From assembly GCA_036785705.1 (NCBI GenBank), contig JAWUZG010000005.1:3533501-3597500 (forward strand): a stretch of DNA of 64,000 nucleotides, in the 5' to 3' direction. The DNA is from Acanthornis magna (Eukaryota > Chordata > Aves > Passeriformes > Acanthizidae). Numbering within the stretch: the first letter of the stretch is position 1; each line of letters begins with the position of its first letter. The position numbers and the translations under genes are program-made. The notes under the pieces are model-generated. The model was not told the origin of the DNA and searched no databases. It saw nothing but the letters and a program-made list of their open reading frames with translations. Positions 36,801 to 49,819 of this stretch are shown here, one piece after another.

Positions 36801-39800
36801 TACAGTAGAGCAAAGAGTATTTTATTACCACTTTTAAGGGTTATCGGCACATTTATTTCAAATGAACTGTCAAACTGCATTACGTGGAAGGCATGCCAGG
36901 TTTGAATGCTGCAGCACAGGTGAAAAGACATTTGCTGCTTCAAACTCTTGGATGTAATGAGGATGCCTCCACCTCACACAGGAAGCAGAAGCAGTTTATT
37001 TAAAATTAAAACAAATCATTATCGAGTTTAATGATTTATTTTTGCTCGTGTTGGTTTTTGTCAACTCCTAATTTCTGAGCTGGGAAGGGCGCTCTTTTCC
37101 GAGGAGAACAGAAACACCAGTTGGCACCAAATAACCTGTGACACTATTACAGGATTAGTTACACAAGAGCAATACCAGTCTTGTCCATTATCCAGCAACA
37201 AGCGCTGGCTCAGTAACACAAGGTTTTTCTAATTCACTTAAATACATCAAATCCTTTGCATTCATATACATGGAAAAAATGTGTCTGCACTCAGTGTAGC
37301 TTCTACCCTTGCTTTGGAAAAAACTACACATGCCTGAAAGATGCTCACCAGGTCACCAGCATCTTCCATTTCTCTCTGCTGGGCATGTTGCAGCATATTT
37401 TACATAACTAAAATCTAGCAAAAATTAATACCCATTGAAAGATTTACTCTATTTTTTTTATCCCTTTGGTGTGAAGTTTTTGTTCTGCCCCCAGACTCTT
37501 CACAGGTTTTAGACCTGTCCTACACCTGCTTTAAGCACATTGTTTTGCACTCATCGTCTCTCAGACATTCTGCACTGAGTAGCAAATGAGAGCAATTTGT
37601 GACACAAGATACTACGACATGTGGGAAAGACACATAATTAGTGTCAGAATGAATGCATTTGCTTTTTAAAGCCTATTTGTCCTAGGATTTCAAATGAATC
37701 AAGCTGCTATGTCTCTCTCAACAGCTCCATACTGCTGTATAATGAATTAAAAGCTAGTGTTGCTAAAATGTGCAAGCTTCAGGAATAAAAACTGTATGCA
37801 TCTCAAAACCAGGGATGAGAGGATCTTAAAAGGCTCTAAACTCTAATGTAGCCTATTTTAAAGCCTTCCAAAAAACTAACCCATTTTGCTAACAGAGAAT
37901 CCTCAAGTGAAATCACTCCTTTCCATGACAGATTACCATGAATTTACAAAGCTACTTTGAGTCTTGTCTTTTTAAAAGGAAAAACCTCAGACTTCCATCC
38001 CCTTTGCCCCATGCCTCAGTCAGGTTCCCCTCCCCAGCTCTCTGCAGGCAGCAGTGCGCACTGAGCACATCTCAGTGTCCTGTACAGACAGTTCTCTCAA
38101 ATAAATCTTTGTTCTCTTTTTCCAGATAAACATTCTCATCTGCCTCTGTTTCCTTCCCCTGCTATGCAGATACTCTGAACCATTACCTGCCAGGCACTAT
38201 CAGTGGCACTGTTGTGCCAGTGTCCCACACCCAGGGACAGCTGGGACCATCCCTGAAGAGGAGAAAGGGCATTTCAGACTTCTTGTCCACTTCCGGTGCT
38301 GACTTCACACCTCTTTTCTGAACTGACTTCCCTGACTGAGACACTTTATAAAAAGATTGTTACCTGATACTTTGCCTTTCTGTATTTTAAACATCTTCAG
38401 GGGATTAAAAAGACAGAAATGTGGTGCTCACCAGTCTCATCCCAGGGACCCTAAAAATGAGTTGAGAAGTGGACTAGAGGGACCTGAGAGAGCATTTTTC
38501 TTCCTGGCACTTGCAATCTGGAATCATTCCCTTGCTGTTAACTGAGGTTGGTCACAGCAGAAAAACCAACTCTTTAACAGGACGTGAGGTTCCCCTAAAA
38601 TGAACATTCTGAGCAAACCCAAATAGCCAGGCTTTGAGCAGGGGAAAAACACATCAGTAAACACAGGAAGTAAGCTGCAGAAATGCTCTCCTATCTTGGT
38701 GCTGCTGGTGCCAAACATATCCAGCGATGGCCAGCAGGTCACAGGCCCATCTGACAACGCTGTGGTCAAGGTGTTGGTTCTGAACCACCGCCCACAGAAA
38801 GGCCCTGCAGATCCAGGTGGCACATCCCAGAGCCACCAAAGAGCTGCCTGCTCTCCCACTGCGGCCCAGAGCTCCCCAGCTGCAAAGGTGCCGTGTATTT
38901 CCCAGCCCCAGGCAGCTGCACATCCAGCCACACGACCTCATCAGCTAATAGGAGAGGCCCATTTTTAAATGCCACTTTATGATTAGGTAACAGAACAAAC
39001 ACGCACACGTGTTACTGCCAGATAAATGTCTCGGAAGCAGGCGGAGATACAAGGCACAGCCAGATGCCTCCAGTGACCCTGAAAGAATGTTATCTTAATG
39101 TAATGCACACCTTTGACTGCCTTGTTGTGTTTAATGCATAAAGTAGCCTCAGTCACAGGTTCAGGAAGAGTTGTGAGATATCCCACACGGTGGGTACAGT
39201 GCTGGACTAGCAAGTACTTTATTTCAATATTTACAAAGATATTGCTGGCCTCTGCACCAGTTTTATCGCTTTATTTGAAGCGTCCTGTGTATTACAGCTC
39301 AGGCCTTGCTGCTGTGCTCACACAAGCAAATCTCAAAGACTCTGCTAAGGCATTTTGCTTAAGGAAGAAGTGCAGAATCAGACTTAATTTAGGAGAGAAA
39401 AAGGAATAAATACTGCACTTTAAAGTGAAGATTCAATTTTAAAAATAAGGAAGTGATTTATCAGTAAAGCATCATGGACATTATGCAGTAAGCCAAATCT
39501 TGTTTTCATTAAAGCCAAAAGGAGTTTAGTAAAAGGTGGCAGAATTGGGCCCAAGTCTGAGATGGTTTGAGAGCAATTTTCTCTTGTAGCAGTTACTGGA
39601 AATAAGAAAGCCTGCTTTTTTCCAGGAAAAAAGGGCATGTTTTGTGCCTCGTTCTCAGCATTTTGTCTTCACTCCAATGAGTCCCTGGCCATCACTTTTA
39701 GCATCCGTAGGGTTGCCCAAGCTAAATGCAGGGAATTATAACTGTGAAGTTCAAAGTCCAGCTCTATTAGCTTTCAAAGGAGCTGTTAAAAGCAGGCGTC

Positions 39801-39859
39801 TGATGCGCCAGGAGTAGCAAGACTTGCATATAAACTGAATCTTACAGGAATGAGCACTC
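33857..39859. other. Long unique stretch without genes
   Basis: No coding exon, RNA gene or named repeat was seen over 6 kb. Texture suggesting conserved non-coding DNA occurs at about 35990-36110 (TACATTACCCACAATGC, CAGCTAATTAGCAGG) and 36770-36960 (TTTAATTACTTTAGTGGT, GTATTAATCATC). A GC-richer patch at about 38740-38950 carries overlapping frames on both strands (up to 135 codons on the minus strand) without domain content. Confidence 0.4.
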
Positions 39860-39912
39860 GTGGAAGTCAATGGGATTACTCACAGTGCAGGAAGTTAAAC
39901 ATGTGCATCCAT
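39860..39912. repeat. Old repeat-like motif (AGTCAATGGGATTACTCAC type)
   Basis: The sequence reads GTGGAAGTCAATGGGATTAC, then TCACAGTGCAGGAAGTTAAA and CATGTGCAT. It recalls a class of short ancient repeats that I remember as widespread in bird, crocodile and turtle DNA, built from GAAGTCAATGGGA and AGTTAAGCATGTG blocks. A related copy lies at 63820-63960. I cannot give a Repbase name with confidence. Confidence 0.45.
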
Positions 39913-40850
39913 TTTGGGGAGCCTCATGCAGAGCACAAACACCCTTAATGCCGTGCATTGCTGAACTTCCCTGTAGCATTTCCAAGCTGGCAGAGGGGTC
40001 CTTTCACTAAAACCTGAGAGTGGGGCCAAAGTTGGATTTTGTACAGCTTAGCCTAACCCATGGATGCTTTTAAAAGGGACCCAAAAGAGCTGATGCAAGC
40101 AATTAGCTGGGAGTTTGCAGTACTTGTCTTTCCAAGCCAGTCTGTCCCTTCTGGTTCAGGTTTAGGAGGGCTTTCTTAATGCACACAATTAGTAGTTCTT
40201 ACAGCCTTCTCTCAGTGATAAGACAAAGCAGTGTTTTGTACTGCAGAGGATCTGTGACTTGCAAAGCTTTACCCGAATGTTGTCATTATCATTTCAGTGT
40301 TCTCTGCCCGACACCAGAGGTGTGCTGCTCATCGCTGGGTGACCTCCCCCAAGGCAGTCTGGGTTCACCACAAACCATTGACTCCGAAGTTTAACTCCCA
40401 TGAATAATAGCCACGTGTTCAGACAGGGCAGTGCTACACTGACATGGCATCGAGCCTGCAGGCCCCTCCAGAGAAGGGGAGCTCCTGAAGCAACAAAGAT
40501 GGGGTCCAGTGGGAACCCCTGCAGACACAGCCATGCCTGGAGCTCAGTGCCTGCAACTCCCAGGGGGTTCAACTATCAGGGAACAGGTCCCTGAGGATGA
40601 GCCAAGGTACAAACAGCTTTAGGACAACTAATGCAGGCTGAAATCCTCCCCCATTTCCCAGATGTCAGCACCCCAGTGACCTTTTCCACCTAATACAAGA
40701 TCTGGCTGATTACTAAATTCAATTAGTTATGCAAGAAAACCGAAGGCTACAGAGTCAAGTGAACTCTCAGCATGTCAGAGGCTCCTCTTAGACTGAACTG
40801 CAAGATGTCCATGCAAATATTTACCAGGACAACAACAAACTCCAACAGGC
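39913..40850. other. Unique non-coding DNA, no gene seen
   Basis: Frames at 40179-40394 (plus) and 40294-40572 (minus) overlap and have no motifs. No other element is recognised. Confidence 0.5.
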
Positions 40851-40970
40851 TCCATCCCTGGCAGTGTCCAGGCTGCATGGGGCTTGGAGCAACCTGGTCT
40901 AGTGGAAGGTGTCCCTGCCCGTGGCAGGAGGTTGGAATAAAATCATCCTTCCAACCCAAACCATTCTCTG
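40851..40970 (+). mobile_element. CR1 LINE 3' end, truncated, sense
   Basis: CTGCATGGGGCTTGGAGCAA, CCTGGTCTAGTGGAAGGTGT and CCCTGCCCGTGGCAGGAGGT match the CR1 3' untranslated region closely. They are followed by the tail CTTCCAACCCAAACCATTCT. The better preservation compared with the other copies suggests a younger insertion. The terminal octamers are degraded (CATTCTCTGGTT). Confidence 0.92.
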
Positions 40971-43450
40971 GTTTTAAGTATGCAACACTCTCAAGGAATT
41001 GCAAATACTTCGTTGGCTGTCAGTCCCATTTAGATTTTGCCAGAAATAAACTATTCTCAATCAAGATATCTCATGAATTTAAAAAAAAAACATTAAAATG
41101 CTTATTGTTAATTTAATCCAAAATAAGATTGTTAGAAAGTAATTTTGAAAGAAAACAATAGTTGAAAATTTTTTTTAAAATCGAGATTTCTCAATTTTTA
41201 ATTAACAGTAAAATAAGGAATGATCAATTGAAAATGCTTTGCTATTCTTCACAGAATTTTGAATTATTCTGAAGTTAAATCACATCATGCCATGATCCCT
41301 CATTGTCTTCAAGACACTATTCACCTGCCAATTGGAAAAGAACATCCTCCGTCACACCACAGCCACTGAAAACATTCAGACTGAATTTCAGCAATCAGGT
41401 TCTATTTAGGACTGTTCTAATTATTTTTAGCAGGTGCATTTGTTTTCTAATGCAAAAAGGTATCAAGCACATGTAACTCTTCTAATTTGCAAGAAATACC
41501 GTCAAACCCCAGGTTAGTTCTGCACCAGGACAGAACTAACATCACAGCCAGTTTTGATGGAAAATGGGTACAGAAAAAATCAAACCAATGTGTCCACACC
41601 ACCAGCTGGCTTTTGCAACGGGAACGAGGAAACGCTTCTTGAATCTGTCACTTCATCATGAAGAACATGAAGATGTGACATCTCACATTTCCTATGTGGA
41701 CAGCAGAAAGGACAGGAATTCTCAGACACTCTGGGCACCCTCCCTGGTGAGGAGCCCAAGGAGTTCCTGGCTCCTCAGAAAAACCAAAGGCTCAGACAAG
41801 CAATCATGGAAATAAATGCAGACAAATTACTTTGTGAGTAAAAGCAGTATGGAAAAAAACAACTGACCAACCAAAATAAAAACCCAAATCCAGTATTGGA
41901 AATGCATTGTCCTGAGATTACCTGGATACACTGACTCAGTGTCTATAGCCCCAAACCACCGCAGAGATTTAAGGACCCCCACTGGGAGTTTATGAGCACA
42001 ACACGGTCATTCATGCACCTTTAACCAACCTTAAATAGACAAAGTCCTCCCACACTCAGAGGACTTCATGCCAGAGAAGGGGGAGGAAGGCAGCTCTTTA
42101 CTCCTCATTGAAAACACAACTGCTGCCAAGAGCAGGTGTGACTTCTCCTCACACTTCCAACAAGGTCCTGTCCAATTCAAAACACAAACTGAAATGTTTT
42201 CCATGGTTCACCATGACAAGGAATCTAAAAGTGGCTGTCCTCAGTGACCTGACAAGCCACGGTTTTCCACTTTGGGCTCCTGATCCAGAGGAGACTCAGT
42301 CAGGCCCAGTGCATCTTTGTCACACCTCGCTCACTTCAAACCACAACTCCGAACCTCAGGAAGCTCACTCCATATGCCACCCTACAGAGAATTTTCCTTC
42401 ATGCTTTTATGCAACCCCGTAGGCATCCAATGCACTTAGTCATACAATTAAGTGTGATTTTTTCCCTGAAATCGAGCTTGATTGGTGAAAATGCAAATAA
42501 CTTTGAAAATTGCATTTCTGTGCAACAGATGTTATTCTTACTGTGTTCAAATACTTGGTTGAAATATAAAGGCTAATTTTCTCTCAAAAAAAAGGAAACA
42601 CAACAGCTTCTAACAACAGCAAACTGTGATAATGAAAGTTCTGTAGCATGCGTCACTGGATTCCATTTTGGAACTGTGTAATGCAGAGTGGTTTTGTTTC
42701 ATGATTACCAAAGAATGAATGTCACCAATTGATTTTATTATTCTATTAAGACTCTGGTCACACACCAATTCAAACCCATGGCTGAAGACCTGCAGATGGG
42801 ATATGACCACCCTTATTCTTGCTCTCTTAATGATCTTTAAGAGAGTTGCATCTTTCTCTAGTAATGCAGGATATCTGCAAAAACCAACTTCTCTGTCAGA
42901 CACCATTTCTTTTGGAATGTTAAAAAAATTTGCCTACCTAGGAACAACCCATTTTAGTTTTTTAAATAAGCATAAAATGAATGGCAGATTATCATGAAAC
43001 AGAATTCTCTATTTAAAATTTTTAAAAAATATCAAAAATCCAGAGAATAGTAGGGAAAAAACTCCTTTGCCACAACTCCTTTCCATGTTTGCATGTCACT
43101 GTTGGGCTGGGAAAAGCCTGACCAAAGTTACTTGGTGCAGATGAACACTCCGGGCTTCAGATGTGAAAGTTAATTTGAAAAGACAGAAGTTGACAGTCTA
43201 TACAATCAGTTATTTAGAGATCTAATTGAAATTGCTGATAGAAGCAGCCTGTCACACTGTATCAAGAAAGTTCACTATTAACAAAAATCAATAACAAATC
43301 AATAAGATTAAAGTTTAATATGTACTCTAGTAACAGTAACAAAGCATCAGTAATTTACAAGCAAGATGCTGCTTTTGCCAGGTTTCATCTCTGGATTTTG
43401 TACCACGTATGGAGTTCTTTAAATAACTGTGCTTGAAAGAAAAAACCATG
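40971..43450. other. Unique non-coding DNA, no gene seen
   Basis: 41080-41260 is very AT-rich. Short frames at 41564-41815, 42108-42422 and 42719-42997 lack domain signatures, and no splice pairs convincingly frame them. No repeat family is recognised. Confidence 0.5.
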
Positions 43451-43471
43451 TCTGTGTGTGTATATATATAA
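43451..43471. repeat. Compound (TG)n(TA)n microsatellite
   Basis: TCTGTGTGTGTATATATATA is a short simple repeat that changes from TG to TA units. It has no other significance. Confidence 0.85.
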
Positions 43472-46127
43472 AGAAATGAGAACTGTGCAGCTCTGTCTGC
43501 AGCTAATTAGCATCCTGGATGTCTCCACAGTACATGTGTTGACTATCTTTTCTCAGATACAAGCAATATCTGGGCTTTCGTGTTATTCAAATGAGGGTAA
43601 TGCTGAACTTGTCTCTCACTTTTACATTCTGCTAAAGAGGGACATCTCCTCTGCAACAGCAGCTCCAGACCTGCAGACTCTGCTCAGGTGTGTGACACAA
43701 CCATAAAAGTCAGCAACAGAAGTAAATAAAAAACATGGGCCACCGTAGAAGATACTGAAGTGTTTATATGTGCAAATAAAATACTGATGTTATGCTACTT
43801 CTGTAATTTCTCATAGCCGTGACATTGCTACTGTCACAAGTGCTACACTTTATAGCTCCTGTTTCCCTTCATCCTCACACTGTTTTATATTCCACAAATT
43901 TTACTTTTGGAACACCGAAAAGCACTGCAAGAGGGAGTGAAATGCTACACTGAAAAAAGTCAAATCAAACTGGTGCAAACCAACATGAGCACACTGGTTC
44001 ACCCAGAAATTCAGACTTAGGAATACTTTCTGGCCATTCCCAGCTTAAATACCTTGAAGCATCAAAAACTGCAGTGACACTCTCTTAAAACTGATATTTT
44101 GAAGGTTAAGCTGATTTTTGAAGTTTCCAAAGATCAGAAAAGCATTGGATATCCTGTCTGGATGGAAATGTAGAGAATTAAGAGGCTGGGTCCTTTAGGC
44201 TTGCATCAGCAAGGTTACAAACACAAAAAATATGGGTTGCTCACTCTCTCCAATCTGACTTTGCACCAAAGCATAAAGATATGAAGAACACAGCCAAGTG
44301 GTGTGGAAAAAGGAACCAAGCTGGCTGGTGACTCCCTGTGAATCCCATGGCGACTGTTTCCTGTGCTGTGTAAGCAGTAGGGTAGGAATGAGCTCAGTGG
44401 AATCCCACTCTTTGGGATTTTTTTCCAAGTTAGCATTACTCCTCTTCAGTTCCTACATTCCCCAGCAGATGACAAACCCATGCTTGAAGAGGGGAAAGCT
44501 CACTTTCATTCCTTTATTGATTTATCAGACAAGAACTTAATCAATCTTCTTTATAAGCTATTAAAGCAGAGCAAGAGAAATGAACTCACCTGATACATTC
44601 AGCATTGATTGCTTCTTTCTAAGAAGGGAATGTCAGCCTTATCTGCGACTACAGCTGCGATTCAATTTCTCAGAAACAAGTTTTTCCCCTCATTAGCTCC
44701 CCAGAAATAGTGCAATTAAAAATGTATTTTAGACAAAATAGAGAATATAATCAAAATTAAATGAACACCACTTTCATTTAAGTTTCATTAGTTAAGTGTG
44801 TTCCAGAGAACGCTGAAACCATAAGATCGGGTCCGGTTAAGGAAAAATCTTTTAATGAAACATAAGCTGTGACCACCCCATTACTAATTTCAGGGGAAAT
44901 TCTGCATGTCAAGCAACTCTGGAATACAATGAGAGGAATTTCCACTTTACTGGACCCATCAAAAAATAAACCAAAAGAAAAGGAAGGCAGCAAATATGCT
45001 TACTGCAAAATCAACTGCATTCAGGTGATTTTCAATATTCAAATTACTATTTTAGGTCATCTTCGCAAAAGCTAGAAGATCTCCTTTACTGGACTGTGCC
45101 AAAATAGTTTTGTTAACAATATAACCTTATATAAGGTACATCCATGTCCAGAGGAGCTCCTGGGAGCTGCAGCTCAAGTCTTTCCTTTCAAATCATCCCC
45201 ACACTCAACAACTAAATCACCTTCCCTTTATTTCCTTGCCTAATCCTCCCCTTTAAAAGAGTTTAAGGGCTGTAGGAGCGCAGATGGATCACGGGAAGTG
45301 TAGTTTAAAATTACAAAGCCAAATTCAGAAGGGGGAAAAGCTGCTGCAAACCACAGCTCAGTTACAGTTCTTACCCTCTCTGTTCTCACCTGGTTTGTGG
45401 TGTAGCGCCACAAAAAGGAGGAAACCCAACATGGAAGTAATTGGAGAACAACAAACGTTTCTATTTCATAAAAAAAACTGCTGGGTTCTTTTGGCAAGGC
45501 AAGATCTTGATGTAATTGAATTTATTTGCAGGTGTTCACTCTACCAAACACTGTGATAGTTGGTAGCTCTCGTGCCATTTGAAATGGAAGCACCGATCAA
45601 AATCAGAATTTCCACTGGGCGGAGAGCTTGGGGTTTTTCCTTGCTTTGCCAGGAGTTAATGCACACACTCCCCTAAACACAAGGAATTACCCCATGACCA
45701 CTGCCAATCGCCTAATGCAGATAAAAATGTGACCTTTCTTTTGCTAAACTGTAGAAAAGTGCCTTTCTTTGCTACGAACAATCTTTATCATGCAAGACAC
45801 TGGAGCTGGGAGAAGGCCCAACTGCCACGTGTCAACAAATCTTCCTGGAATCTCAGATGGAACAGAATGGAAAGCATTTTGTATTGCCAAATAGTAAAAT
45901 AAAAATGTTGCTTTTGAGCTTTTTTATTTTTTTCCTTTCACTAGAAGGGAAAAAACAGCCTTTGCTATTAAGTGTGTCTATTTTCATGGGAAATCCTTCC
46001 ATTTGCAATATCTGCATATCATGTTTAAATATCTCCCCCAGGAAGATATACCACTTAATAATGCTTCTGTTTATTTATTGCAAAAATCAAGAATAGCTGG
46101 AAGTCCATTATGAGAATCTTTTAGCAA
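43472..46127. other. Unique non-coding DNA, no gene seen
   Basis: Only short frames with no motif are present, including overlapping minus-strand frames at 44195-44436. A 12-base palindrome CCTTATATAAGG lies near 45126. No repeat is recognised. Confidence 0.5.
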
Positions 46128-46315
46128 ATTTAATTAATTTGTAATTAATTTTATTGGTATTTATGAGAGAAATATTTAATCAGCATAATTTAGATTGAAA
46201 ATTACAATATTAACTAATATTAATTAAACAACAATGTAATAATTTCAATAGTTTTAATTATTTTTAGATTAAATTACCTGCTAGTCAATTCTACACTGCT
46301 TTTGAAATTAATTAG
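46128..46315. promoter_or_regulatory. Dense cluster of TAAT/ATTA homeodomain cores (candidate)
   Basis: Within about 190 bases the TAAT or ATTA core recurs many times (TTTAATTAATTTGTAATTAA, TATTAACTAATATTAATTAA, TTTTAATTATTTTTAG, GAAATTAATTAGCC). Such clusters occur in homeodomain-bound enhancers and matrix-attachment DNA, but also arise in plain AT-rich sequence. The local AT content is high enough that chance is a serious alternative. Confidence 0.3.
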
Positions 46316-46427
46316 CCAACTTAAGCATGCTCTGTATCCACTAATCTACCAAGGGTAGAACACGAAGTCTAAACAAGGCAAGAAATACTCCCTCCAAATG
46401 TCAGCTGGGTTGTCACGGTTTAAAAAA

Positions 46428-46539
46428 CTACTTTTTAATCCTAATTTTAAATAAGACATGTTCTATTTGAAGTTGGTGGCACACTGCTTTTTAATCCTAA
46501 TTTTAAATAAGATGGGTTCTGTTTAAATTTAGGGGAAGT
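46428..46539. repeat. Imperfect 56-bp tandem duplication
   Basis: CTACTTTTTAATCCTAATTT at 46428 recurs as CTGCTTTTTAATCCTAATTT at 46484, a period of 56 bases. The first roughly 30 bases of the two copies differ at one position. The remainder (TGTTCTATTTGAAGTTGG versus GGTTCTGTTTAAATTTAG) has drifted more. The uneven divergence suggests an old duplication, or selection on the first half. Confidence 0.85.
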
Positions 46540-49500
46540 TTTCAGATAGTTCTTTTCCTTGGATTTTGGAGCTGCCTTTTCTTTTAGTCCCTTTCCAGCT
46601 TGTGCCTGTGTAATCTCTTATTGATAGAGCAGAGTCTGTGTAACCTCATTATTTTTCACATGCTGGAAGTGAAAAGGGGCAAAAGCAAGGCACTTCACCT
46701 CCAAATTTAAAGGGAGCTCCTAAATACTGCAGCACACAAGTATCTATCAGGTTATCACCAGGACATGTCCCCATACAGAAAAATGAGTTTTCTTGGAGCT
46801 AGAGCAGCCCTTCTCTTCCTCACACAAAGTCTGCTGAACAAGACAGACTCAGGAAAACAACATTTCCATTTTTCAGCAGGCAAAATGTTGTACATCATCT
46901 TTCCACCTTCGGACTGTCCTTGGAATTTTCCACGAAGTGAAAGAAACCTGAAAGCACAGCGTTTCTTCTGGTTCATCGTACTTTGAATTTTCCTGGGATA
47001 ACATTGCGCCTCTCACCGCCTAATGCCAGTGGGAAAGGAACTAACCTTGCCATGTTCACTGCCTCCCTTCCCAACCAACAGCGTTATTCCATCTGGAAGG
47101 AAGAGCACAGCATTTGCAGGGTATGGATCCATCTGCACGCTGGCACTGAGCTGGGTTTGAACCTTGGCCTCCTACGACATCAATACTGCTTTCATTGATC
47201 TCTGGGTCACCCAGATGAGTACCAGAGTGAGTAAATATTTCACTCTTACAACAACTCCCATTCATCTGCTTATACTTCGGGCGTGGAAATCTGCTGACAG
47301 AGAATTCTGTAAGTGTTAGCCACAGTTCTCAAAAGCAACTGGTCATTTGGGGAAGCTGAGTTTTGTGTGCTGAACTTGGAGCTCCTTGAAGGAATGAGAA
47401 TTTCAAAGGGCAGCTCTGCACACTCTGAAACTCAGGCTGGGTTTTTTCTTTTATCAGGCCAGACATTAAACAGGTTTAGTCATGGCAAAGGTGTGATAGA
47501 AAGCAGAATATAGAAACAAACAGAGCCCAAAAGGTGAAGTATATACTCAAAGCAGTACATTATCTGGCAGGGCAACTGTTACTCTTATTTCCTTCAGAAT
47601 TCCTCAATAAAACACCTCCATGACCTTAAAGGAATTATACAGAACTACTCTAATGGATAAAGACCAGGTTTTCAAATCTATTTGAGCAACTACAGTTTCT
47701 CAGGTGCTTTGGAAATTCTTACTGTCTGTTTATTTAGACCTTTAAATTCCTAAGAATCTTAGGAAATCTCTTTTAAGTGTTTCAGGACCCACATTATTCC
47801 TCTGAATGCCACAGAGACCTACAGAAATACGGTATATTTTCCATGGAAAAAATTAAGCCCAAAAGGTGACCTTTAAACACAAAGCGTCCCTGGTGCAGAG
47901 GGTCAGGTTGGCACCCACAGAGTTAAACTGACTAAGTCTACAACAAAGGAAAAAATATTAGCATTGCTATCTGTGTAAACGACATTAGTAGCAAGACTGA
48001 ATTATCTTCCAAATTATTTTATTCCAATTATATTTTGATATAATTCAAGGTCTAGTGATTTTTTTAATGTTTGCAGTCCCCAAGTTTAATACCGGAAAAG
48101 CAATCAGTCATTCTCTTCTCAGACACCAAGTGGTTGGAATAGTTTTTCCATCCATTTGAAAAATATATAATCTATATTTGCCTTAAAGTATACATTAGAT
48201 GACTATTGTAAGTGATTCGTAATTGTTTTTAAATAGTTGAACTTATTTTAATATGTATTTGCAGTTATATAGTTATTTAAATGTCCATGTTATCAGCAGT
48301 TTTTTTGATTAACAAATTGTTCATTCATCTTTTGGTTTTTTAAGAAGGGTGAATAGGAAAAAGATTAAAATACGCTTTATTAGAGCACATTTTATTACGT
48401 TGCTTATTTAAAATCTCCTCTGTAATAAATGCTAATATAAAAAACTGAAAAGATACATAGAAAAATATTCAAAATTATCCATTTGGAAGTCCAACACTCC
48501 TTGTGTGTGGACAGGCAATACAGGGACCAGTGCAAGACCTAGGGTTTTTAGTAGTTCAGTTTTCTGAGTGCTCAAAAATTCCACTTACACAAAGGCACAT
48601 TTGTTCAACTAAAGGTATGATTTTAAACCAGCTGAATTTGGTACTGCACAGCATCTCTTTTCCAAGGGTTTGTGGTGCCATATCCCGCCCTAAGCGCAGG
48701 TCTAAGCTATAGAAGGACTTCAGTGTCACCCAGCAAGCCCAGAACAGAAGCTCAGCACAGCCAAGAAAAGCACCATGGCAGGGCTCAGCCACCCCAACTC
48801 AGCATGTTCCTGCTCCTCAGAGGTTTACTGGTGGGAAGAAAAATTCTAAGCACAAACAGGAGAATCTAGCAAACATTTCCCATTCCTCAGGTCTGCATTA
48901 CTCTCCTCCAACAGCAACTCTTCTATTGTTAAAATAATTTTTGATCCAAACTGAAATTAAAAAGCAACTCACAAATTTACTATGCAATAAAAATGGTGAA
49001 TCTTTCCATTATGGAATTGCTTAAACGTCTCCAAGCAGTGAATGGTCCAGGAAATGAGACAGCTTGGCTGCTCCAGCAGGTCCAGGAACCTAACCCCAAC
49101 TGCTTCATGCAGTGGGTGTCACAAGAGACACCCGAAGGAGCAGCCTAATGCAGAGAGTGTGGGATTTTGGGAAGGCCACAAAATTTCTTTCTTACTGACG
49201 TGAAGAAGCCCAAGCTTATTGACTTGCAGAAGCCTTCCACAGACTTATTTATTTTCCTTGGCATTTGGAAATGGAAGCAGTTTTGTGGGATCACACATAG
49301 GTCATTACTTCCTAATGGCCATTTGTTAGTCTATACAAACTGAATTTGGTAGTTCCAGGTCTGGCTCCTAATGTATGTTTGCCATTATTATTTATCAGCA
49401 GCAGCACACCTGACAACACTTAATGGCTTTCTCAGGAGAGAAGTGAGGGGCTGAATGGACCAAAGGAGGGAACTCTTTCAATCTGAGTGCTGGAGGCCTC

Positions 49501-49733
49501 TCAGCCAGGCAATGGGGGGAAACAGGCCTCTGGTCTGCTAAATTTATAAGAAAAATTGTTTAAATTTATCTTAACATATGCGGAGAAAGTGAGTACGGCT
49601 GCACTGGGGGTCAGTCCGCACAGTTACACATCAAACACACACCACTCCAGCCTCATTTTCAAAGTTCCCTTGACACCTGTCTACAGCTCTGCAGTTATTT
49701 GTATTGCAGTATCTTGTGCCTACCTTCATCTCC
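46540..49733. other. Unique non-coding DNA, no gene seen
   Basis: 48000-48480 is AT-rich with many TAAT cores and few repeats, and resembles candidate conserved non-coding DNA. Opposed frames at 46755-46976 and 46765-46986 cover the same bases and show why frame length alone is not evidence here. No named repeat is recognised. Confidence 0.4.
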
Positions 49734-49819
49734 AGGAACTATTTCCATCTATTTCCTAACACATGGAGCATCTCACAGGAACTATTTCCATCTATTTCCT
49801 AACACATGGAGCTTCTCAC
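49734..49819. repeat. Near-perfect 43-bp tandem duplication
   Basis: A 43-base unit beginning AGGAACTATTTCCATCTATT and ending CTCAC occurs at 49734-49776 and again at 49777-49819. It differs at a single base (GAGCATCTCAC versus GAGCTTCTCAC). AGG follows the second copy, as at the start of each unit. One mismatch in 43 implies a recent event, and the copy number may vary between individuals. Confidence 0.95.
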
